Below are positions 55,576 to 64,000 of a DNA stretch of 64,000 nt, piece by piece (position 1 is the stretch's first letter; each line of letters begins with the position of its first letter). The notes beneath the pieces are model-generated. The model made no database searches and was not told where the DNA came from. It worked only from the letters and a program-made list of their open reading frames with translations. The translations under genes and the position numbers were made by a program. This DNA is from Aporrectodea caliginosa (lineage: Eukaryota; Annelida; Clitellata; Crassiclitellata; Lumbricidae): contig JACEVL010000003.1 of NCBI GenBank assembly GCA_020284085.1, forward strand, positions 124,001 through 188,000. Direction: 5' to 3'.

Positions 55576-56990
55576 TTTTCTTCGAAATCTGCAAAACTGT
55601 GAAAGGAATGGTTCTTGTCAATGAATATCCTCTTTTGTGAAGAGTCACTGTACATTATTTAAAAGTTTTGTAATATATTATTCCTATGTGAGAAAAAATA
55701 AAAATGACAAAGTTTGTATTTTATTTAAAAAATTAATAATTTTAAAATAAAAATATCTGGCCCATAGAATGTGTGGGAACTCATGAAAAGGTCACAGTCA
55801 GATTGATCAAATACTGACCAAATAAATAAAATCGTTAAACAAACCCATTTGCTCAATCTAATAAATCCAGGCACTTTTTTCTAACATGGGACATAAAAGC
55901 AACAGAGCTGATGACTTTAATGTTGGTATAAATTGTTTCTGATAAAGATGAATTTATAAAATCCGAAAAGTTTGTAAAACTCAATTTCCAAAAACTGACG
56001 ATGTAACCTTCGTAGGCCGAAGCTGTGTCACGAGAAACGGAGGACGGAGTGAGGTAGTTTTCTATCCCAAAGAAATTTGTAAAATCTCAGTTCACAGGTA
56101 AGCTACAAGGTTCTGCGACAACTCGTCTAACGAGATTCGTCTACGACACTTCGTCTAACGATGCCACCTGCGTATTAAACCCCAATGCATCATATCCGAT
56201 AATGGTGCGCCGTCTCGAACCGCGCCTACGTCGGAGATTTACATGTAGAGGCGCTATATAGATAATTGGAAGCATCTACCGATTCATATAGCACCCTCGT
56301 GATCTGCGCCGTTGCCTGACCGGTCTCTCGTGTCTTAGGCTACATGTCGGACACGCAGCCACATGCAGGCGGACATGACTAGAAATATAGCCAAGAGGAC
56401 ATGACTAGTGATATAGTGAAACGCCTAACGACCAGCAATTTTGCTACAGTATTTAGAAATTCAATTATTCTGCAACTTCAAAGTACACTGGACGCGGCAA
56501 GATAAATAGGTGCAAATGTTTCAAAGGGAAAGTCAAGTGCAACAGTCGATGTCAAACTTCGATTGTGTTCATCATTTTCCTTTCAGACAATCTGCCAAAT
56601 TTTCATCATCAGATTTCATGGATTTTACAAAATCCCTGTTTTCTCAGGGATTTTCTAAAATGCCTCAGTGAATTGTGATTTTACAAATTGCCTGAAAATT
56701 TCAGTCATTATTTTTACAAAATCCCTGATTTTACAAATTGCCTATAACATAATTAGGCTATATAGCGACCAGACGTCAATGTTTTATAAATGATTTCACA
56801 CGGATCTTTGGATGAACAGGAAGACAATGGTCGATTCTTTGCAGATGATGTACAAGCATTAGGCCTAGTCCATTGATGTCCTTTTGTTACACACTCGTCG
56901 TTAAAGTGCTAAAATAACAGGAAAATACCACGAAACCTACTATCAGGCTCTTCAAGATTGACAGGAGACCAATGTTAATAATTACGCATT
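55576..56990. other. intergenic
   Basis: No gene seen. 56108-56165 is a fragment of the MITE end (TTCGTCTACGACACTTCGTC). 56610-56750 has a degenerate tandem of an ATTTTACAAAATCCCTG type unit. Confidence 0.45.
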
Positions 56991-56993
56991 GAG

Positions 56994-57480
56994 TTATGCA
57001 AAGCTGGACAAGTCATTTGTAGCTCTCGCCTCCGTGGGCGCTGCTAGCTGTGGGGAAACCCGGGAGGGAGGGGACTGCCATATACTCCTTGGTACAAAAC
57101 CGGTTGCTGTTGCCATTGGTGAATCAGTGGTAATTTGGTGCCCATGACCCAGGTCTAGTAGCAGTGATGCTACTTCCAACTCGGTGAGGTGCATGTAGGG
57201 ATTTGGTCCGTCTCCTTCTTCTTCTTCTTTACCATGGATGTCCGAATGTCTGTCCGTGTCTCCCTGGAGAGGAGAGAACATCATACCTTGTGATAATTCA
57301 GGGTTCGTGGGGGTCTCACCCACAGTCTGTGACATAAGACTATCTTCCTCCCTAAACAGTACGTGCCTCTCAGGTGCAGTGACCAAACCTTCTGTTGGGG
57401 TTCGAACCCGTGACCCTGTGCCTAAGGTTTCGGGTGACTTGTCACACCTGGCCATTACCTCTTGAAACACCAAGCGAGCA
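56994..57480 (-). mobile_element. possible tRNA-derived SINE within an open frame
   Basis: The minus strand has an A-box-like AATGGCCAGGTGTG near 57450 and a perfect B-box GGGTTCGAACCCC near 57395, then a 159-codon frame that matches nothing I know. The pol III boxes suggest a SINE; the frame may be chance or part of a retroelement leader next to the Gypsy LTR. Confidence 0.35.
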
Positions 57481-57714
57481 AGGCCAGGTCCCGGATGATG
57501 AGAGTAACGACATCTAGCGACTAAAATTTTATATAGCGCTGCAGTAAATAATTGCTATTGCAGAGCTCCCTCTAGTGAATGAGAAGTGAATCTCATCACA
57601 AGAAAAGACGAATTGCCAAAGCATGAATCAGTTTCTAGTTACATTGCTTACTAAGTCAACAAAGTGACTCAGTCGGACCTAAAACCTCTAAGTGACAATT
57701 TGAGGTTCGTCACA
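57480..57714 (-). mobile_element. candidate 3' LTR of the Ty3/Gypsy element
   Basis: On the minus strand a purine-rich tract (GGTGGGCAGATGGCGG) is followed by TGTGACGAACC, the usual start of an LTR after the polypurine tract. About 170 bp later come TATATAAAATTTTAG and a downstream GTC-rich start region, a possible promoter. The far end is uncertain because the other LTR is outside the window. Confidence 0.45.
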
Positions 57715-60537
57715 CCGCCATCTGCCCACCAAACATTTCTACGTTAGTTAGAAATTTAGGAGAAATACCTCCAGGAACTCCAGATTACATAATACAATGA
57801 TTCTACATGCACTGTGTTTGTTCATCTTTACGCGTTTAACAATACCACTGATGTAAAGTAAAGCCAATATGAATTACTCAAACAGAAAGCTTGACATCAA
57901 ATTCAATCACTCCAACAAATACGGTTGAATTTACATAGCTACTAACCATTGTCATTGTCTTACACAGGGATTAGTTCTATCCAACAATGTAACACATCAT
58001 CCAACTTATACACTGAATCTCGTCACAGACTCTAAATATAGACAGCATTTCCTTAAACCAAGAAGCATAATGAATTAGTTTCTACAGAACACAACTTTCT
58101 TGTTCATATACTAATTAACAAGGAACCACCATCAATATTCATAGTTTACATTTCTTATGCTAATACAAACAGGGTCTCAGACAACTGAATTCAATGGTTG
58201 AGATCATTCAAATGATTAACCCTCAGGCTACCAAGCTTTTTTTGTAACACTGACTACCAAGGGGGGGTGGTTACCACCCCATGGATTTCGTGTTTGGTTT
58301 CACATATCATAACTTGTAATATAGCATTGGATTCAGCATTCATTTCTGCACAGAATGATATATTTAGTTGTACATTATGTGAATGCACCTCGAAATTACA
58401 GCATTTTTAACAAAGGAACCGATAATTAGCGATATTTTATATTATTTCGTACATTTTTACATTTTGGAAAAAAAAATTAGATTATGTGTGTTTTCAAACT
58501 GATCTATGTCACATACATCCCTACACATGTTTATATACGTGTAAATATACATCCATACATATATATCCATACATATATATGCATACATATATATCGGTTT
58601 TACATTGTAAATCTGTATTCAGTCATTTTCACACAGATTACGCGTATTATTATTTATTTTGATCACTTCCGGTTTTCAAAAAACAAAAATGTAAGTATGC
58701 AAATGAAGCCCTACATTCCCTCTAAAGAATGGTATATTTGTTTCTTTTCTGGGAATAAAACTGAATACGCTACAGACAAAAAACTAAGGGGGAGTCCTTC
58801 CATTCAGCCATTTTTCACGCATATTACGGGTATTATTATTTATTTTGATCACTTCTGGCTTTCAAAAGACAAACATTTAAGTATGCGCATGAAGCCCTAC
58901 ATTCCCTCTAAAGAATGGTATATTTGTTTCTCTTATAGGAAGAATAGTCAATAAGCTACAGGCGAAAAACTAGGGGTGGTACCCCCCTGGTGCCTCGGGT
59001 ATATCGGGTATAACTTTTGAATGGCGTGGGCTACCACCATGATGTTTACCTCAAAATGTGCGCCAATGAATCTGCTACAGCTACCTAAATTGCAAAAATT
59101 ATATTCCATATGAAAAAATTTTTATGCATAAACGTAGGGGGTGGCAACCACCCCCCCTTGGTAGCCTGAGGGTTAATAGGATCTTCAAATCACCAATTTC
59201 CCAAAACGTACTCAATATGAACCAAACCCTGCTCATTAAGGCCACAGGCAGGTTTCAATCCCTTAAGGATCACTAAGCAAAGCAGGTAGCAAACACAAGC
59301 TTCAAGATTCATTTAGGAAATAGAGTTCAACTTTATACACAATCCTCTTATCACAGACTGTCCAGAGTACCAGCAGTAGACAGGCACAGAGGGTTTCTCC
59401 ATAGTTATTTTTAGCCACTGCAATACAAACACGTTTGAGGAAAGCCCATACGTCATAAGGCATCCTTTAGACCGTATGTAAACAAACATGACCTACTTAT
59501 CACACATGTGCTGCAGTTCTGACAATTGCTCTAGGTTTTCTCTGAAGACCGTTAATAAAAGGACATTGTATTATCTTTGTCCAATGATTCTTAACAATTA
59601 CCTCATTGTCTTTAGCAAATACAAGCAACTAGATATTAAGTGTACCAACTAAGTCGTCTCACAGTATGTGTACACATTATCTCTTAACTGCAATACAGAA
59701 AGAACTTGAAAAACTAACAATCAATTAAAGCTCCAAACAGGTCATTATAATGTTTCACTGTGCCCAATAAGAAAGCATAATGAAATGTATCCTGAACAAT
59801 CATTACAGGCACTTAATGACATACAATCTTCTACAATTGCATCATAAAGGCATCAAGACAACTGAATTCTGTCTGTCAACAGCTCAAACCAGTTGATTGA
59901 TATCCAAAGGTACCTCTTATACTAGACTATGAAGTTAAAAGATCTCTTCACAGAAAGAAAAGCTTTGAACCTTCCCACATAAAGGATTCTTTATCAGCTT
60001 GTCTGAATGCCAATGACACTGATTCAGATACATAGAACATTCAAATTACACAACAGCACTTATTTGCAAATTTGAAATTTATTTCCTTAAACAGGCAAGG
60101 AAAACACACACATGGCTCCTTCTTAATCACCATTACATTTACAAAAGGTGACCAGCTAGGCCAATACATGAATTATTAGTTTCATTACAGACATCTTCTT
60201 ATTCCAGAGCCCCATTTTGAACTAAATCCTCTACAACTAAGGATACAAATCTCACATAGGCTTCAAATAGAATCACATACAATCATTTCTCATCTAACAT
60301 GAAACACAAAAAAATTTTTCAAGGGAGAATTATGTTTCTTTACAACTGTTCTGAAGTGCACGAAGAAACACTCATGTCCCTTTCAGATTTCCTGTTCAAA
60401 ATGAATTTACCTTGTATTCACCAGCACAACATAACTCTTAATCACCTTGTACCTTACCATTGTACATATTACATCATGCCAGAATTTCAGGCCAAAACCA
60501 CAGATAAACACAGCAGAATAATTCCAACACATTTAGT
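57715..60537 (-). mobile_element. long 3' non-coding region of the Gypsy element
   Basis: AT-rich with no coding frame recognised on either strand. It is about 1.9 kb once the piggyBac MITE (58220-59172) is subtracted. Confidence 0.45.
58220..59172. mobile_element. piggyBac-type MITE, second copy
   Basis: Flanked by TTAA (58216-58219, 59173-59176), with ends CCCTCAGGCTACCAAGC and GGTAGCCTGAGGG. Internal duplicated block and length match the copy at 48649-49608. It lies inside Gypsy sequence, so it inserted after that element. Confidence 0.88.
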
Positions 60538-63500
60538 CTATTCTCTATACCTCGCTGGTAGCCTAATTTCTCTTTTGGGGCGAGATAACCCTGGCGTACC
60601 ATAATTCTCCCCAAAATCTTCCTCTTCTGGTTCTAGTAATGCCTCTGACTCAACCAAATCTGGTTCAAAAACTGGATTCAAATCCCAGCCAGATGGTTCT
60701 GGCCCAACATATGGTTTTAACTTGTCTATGTATGCCATCCGTGGTTGTGACCTCTTAGATTTCTGGATTCTAAACAGTACGGGGCCGATTTGTTCCAAAA
60801 TCCGATACGGGCCAGTAAAGAATTTACTCCATTTCTCCTTCAATTTTGCCCTTCTGCGTGGAACGTAATACCAAGCCCAGTCTCCGGGTTTAAATTTAAT
60901 GGGACGAACCCTGAGATCATATATCGCAGCTCGGGAAGTAGCCAGGCGCTTAGTAAATTTTCTCACAGTTGCATATGCAGTTTTAATCTGATCCTCCTGA
61001 TCAGCTACGAATTCATGAACATTTTTCATTGTAGGATTCAGATTTATGCAATCAGATAGAACTAAATCAATGGGCAAAATCATCTCTCGACCCAAAAACA
61101 ATTTACAAGGTGTAAACCCCGTGCTTTCGTGCTCGGTTGCACGATAAGCGGCCTTCACCATGGGGAGATGCCGATCCCAATCCCGTTGGCTTTGGGACAC
61201 AACCTTCCCCAAAATGGAATTCAGGGTTTGAGGGAATCGCTCCACTGTTCCAAGGCGTCGGCACAGGCCCTGGAAGAGTGCAGATTCAACCCACGGGCCC
61301 TTGTCGGTTAGCAACTGACGGGGGCAGCCAAACCTGGAGAAGGCAACGGCGGTGGCATCTTGCGAGTAAACCGGAAAGGCTTCGGCGCAACGAGGAAAAT
61401 GGTCCAGGCTCGCTGTTCGCTCGATGTGTTCTTTCCGATCGGAGGGGGAGTTCTCGTTCACCAGCAAACACGCGGCCTTGTTTCCTCCGATGGCGTCCTC
61501 ATTCCAGAGCGTAACTTCGTCAATTGGACTAGGCAGACCTTTCTTTATGAAAATTGATCGTCTTGTTGGATTTAACACTCGAACGGCTATATCCAACGTT
61601 CTGCTTGGCAACAATGTCCCTGCCACAACCAAACCCGAGTCCAAAACTTTTGGTTTTGTAGCCCAAGACTTGTCGTCGACTTGCAAATTCGGCAGCACGG
61701 CAAACGTTTCAACGTCCATCTCGGATAAAGCTGGTATTTCCAAATTTCGAGCTGTCACAATCTTTCTGCAGTTGTTACCACGTCGTGTAGCACCTCGATG
61801 CAAGGGAAGAGTATGTTCACCAATTTTGATCCAATGTTCTTCAAAATTCCATGTGGCTTTATGCTGCTCTAACCAATCGAGTCCTAATATCAGTTCCGAC
61901 AACTGTTCAGTAACCAGGCAGTGTACTTCGAACGTGAAACCATCAGCTTCACACTTCAAGGTCGTTTCGCCAAGGACCTTGATCTCAGTAGCATTTGCGG
62001 CACGGAGGACTTGTTCTGACTTGATCAAGTCTCGACGACGGATGATCGTTGCAGGAGCGAGGCTCAGTTCACTTCCCGTATCGATCAAAGCTTTCAGCGT
62101 TGAACCATGAACTCGTAGTGACAAATAGGCGTTCATGCTACCTTGTACGTAACACACGTTGGCTGATTCTCCTTCAGTAGTTGCTTGTCCTCTTACTTCA
62201 GAATTGTCCAGTTGTTCACCCTGGCGTAATGGGCAGCTGCGGGCAAAATGTCCAGTCCCGAGACAGTTATAGCAGCGATTGTCACGATGACCAGAACGAC
62301 GGTTACTCTGCGATTGAACTTGGTGACCACGCCCATTGAACTGTCGGGAAGGTCCAGACCAAGTCGGATTCTCTTTGGAGGTTTCATGACTCACCGGACG
62401 ATCTGCCAAACGTCGATGGATCGACCCCAAGTCCTTCTCGAAGCGGTCCAGACGTTGCCGATGGGATTCCAGCTCCTCTTTCAGAATTTGTCGGAGCGTC
62501 TCGGCTGAGACACCATCTTCCTTGACGCTTTTGATTCGGCCAGGACGACGCTCGTAGACTTCACCGCCTTCGTCCTCAGTTTTTCTGTAACATTCCAGCC
62601 GTAATGCGAGCTTAACCGCATCGTCCAAGGTCGCTGGCTCTCTTTCACTAACCTTGAGGGCTAAGACCTTGTCCCTCATCGCGTCGATGAAAGCCCGGAT
62701 GGCTATAGTTTCCCGGTGTACGGAACTCGGTCCCGGATAGGCCAACGTCAGCAGGCGACGAACATCTTGGGCAAGAGTACTCAGGTCCTCTCCTTCCCTC
62801 TGTCTGCGCGTACTCAACTGTGTTTGGTATAAGCTGGCCTGGCTTGCGCTTCCATATCGTGACCTTAGAACGTCCATAAGATCAGAAGACAAGAATTCCG
62901 AGGTTGTGTTGCTCTCACAGAGGATATGGCTAGCTGGCTCGGTCAACGAGCACATGAGTTGACTCACCCGATCTTCCTCAGTCCAGCCATTGTGTTTGGA
63001 ACATATTTCGAAACGTCTCAAGAAGGCTTCGATCGAAGTCCTCCCGTTAAATGTTCCCATTTTTATCCACTGTCGATTCTTATCGACTGGTCCACTGGTT
63101 GGAGTGATCACGCTATTGCTTTCTGTCGCTTTCTCCGCAGCACCGGACTTACATGGCGTCGGTGGTGGAGGTTTATCTTTCTGCGACGAAGTTTCAGTTT
63201 TCGGAACCATCTTCTCATCGGACGGCGGCATTTCTCCGTCAGTAGCAGCAGAGTTCGGACTTACGGAGGCACGAACCTTTTCAGCGGCTAATAGATTGAG
63301 TTCTTCTCTCAGCATCTGACGAAATAAGTCTCGTGGATTCTCTTCACGTGACTCGACTGGCCACGGCTTCTGCGGTCGGTCGGGCAATGCGTTAGCCCAG
63401 ACTGAACTGATTGCACCTGTTTGATTTAATTGAGCTGATTGATAACTGCGACTGGACGAGACAAGTCCTGCAACTGGTGGAGGAAGGTGGTAAATCTCAC

Positions 63501-63999
63501 TGTATGAATGGCCTGCAAATGACGACGGTGCTGGCACAGCTTCTTCACGGCAGTTGCCTGGTAGGCGAAGGTAACTGTCGGATGTACACCATGTCGAGAC
63601 GCTCGGTCCCAGACTTGTCGACGTATGAGTAGGAAGGCTGCGGCCCCAGCCGTTGCCAAACTGCAATGGAACACTGATGCGCGACGCAAGGGGATTTCCA
63701 GAGATGGTCGACTCGATGAATGGCTGATCACGGCGGAGGGAGAGTGACGAGGCATCCCTTGACGAGGTTTTCCACGGCTGCGACGAAGCTGTGGTCAAAC
63801 CGCTTAGGAATGACGACGACGAGGGATGGATGGGGCCTGACCGAAGGACGTGCGAGGTTCCCGGACCAGACTGAACGTAAGTCGGGTCACTGACGAACGG
63901 AACAGAGTGCGACGAGGTTCTTACTGACGGCGTTTCAACGAAGTGAGTGGCATGACGGGGTTTCGGCGTTGAAGGGAAGGTTGTGCCCCAATGACTCAC
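60538..63999 (-). mobile_element. Ty3/Gypsy gag-pol frame lacking reverse transcriptase and RNase H (partial)
   Basis: A 1153-codon frame open at the right edge of the window; the apparent first codon is GTG at the boundary, so the true start is outside. Order on the minus strand: a Ser/Pro-rich N-terminus; a retrotransposon gag domain at about residues 310-480 (FNGRTSIEAFLRRFEICSK); a CCHC zinc knuckle near residue 575 (CYNCLGTGHFARSC); an aspartic protease near 638 (ALIDTGSE, with ILGLDWL about 75 residues later). There is then an abrupt join into the second half of an integrase core (LLTDKGPWVES near 900, then VERF) and a GPY/F-type C-terminal domain near 1060 (FFTGPYRIL). Reverse transcriptase, RNase H and the integrase N-terminal zinc-binding region are absent although the frame is intact. 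It cannot transpose autonomously but could be supplied in trans. Confidence 0.88.
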
Positions 64000-64000
64000 C

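Noticed and set aside
56994..57473. 159-residue protein on the minus strand
   Set aside because: No recognisable domain, and it overlaps pol III-type boxes next to a candidate LTR; kept only as a possible SINE.

Overview
The window is eukaryotic (metazoan) DNA, most likely from an invertebrate, probably marine. The reasons are tandem C2H2 zinc-finger genes with TGEKPY linkers, an ankyrin/cGAS-like (Mab-21 fold) receptor gene, Jockey-superfamily (CR1/L2-like) LINEs, a Ty3/Gypsy element, hAT, piggyBac and Harbinger-like DNA transposons, tRNA-derived SINE-like pieces and very large tandem repeats. There are no bacterial operons, rRNA genes or CRISPR arrays. The species cannot be named from the sequence. 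Most of the window is repeats, and many short open frames are repeat-derived.

Layout. 0-9.8 kb: short inverted-repeat transposons (MITEs) built around a 36-bp minisatellite, a palindrome, a first zinc-finger gene broken by a one-base deletion (3769-5222), a LINE endonuclease relic and a tRNA-like SINE. 9.8-13.9 kb: duplication copy A with an intact zinc-finger gene (11570-13003). 14-17.8 kb: hAT-like MITE, LINE tails, SINE and more 36-bp repeats. 17.8-24.5 kb: an almost pure 13-bp tandem array, about 520 copies. 24.5-31.4 kb: duplication copy B, with another intact zinc-finger gene (29331-30779) and a later hAT-like insertion. 31.7-35.6 kb: a LINE reverse transcriptase split by a 2.75-kb hAT-like element that itself carries a second LINE. 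36-45.5 kb: Harbinger-like MITE, a hAT element with transposase relic, an inverted copy of the LINE/tRNA-like composite, minisatellites and tRNA-like SINEs. 47.2-48.6 kb: a nearly intact LINE reverse transcriptase. 48.6-49.6 kb: a piggyBac-type MITE. 49.7-53.4 kb: the best cellular gene, a single-exon ankyrin-cGAS-like receptor of 1233 residues. 54-55.6 kb: decayed piggyBac transposon. 57-64 kb: a Ty3/Gypsy element lacking reverse transcriptase and RNase H, running off the right edge.

The genes do not form one pathway. The zinc-finger paralogues (probable DNA-binding regulators) are products of local duplication in a transposon-rich, satellite-rich region. The ankyrin-nucleotidyltransferase protein has all three acidic catalytic residues expected of a cGAS-like receptor, and its ankyrin sensor half makes it the most interesting candidate for a little-described innate-immune sensor.
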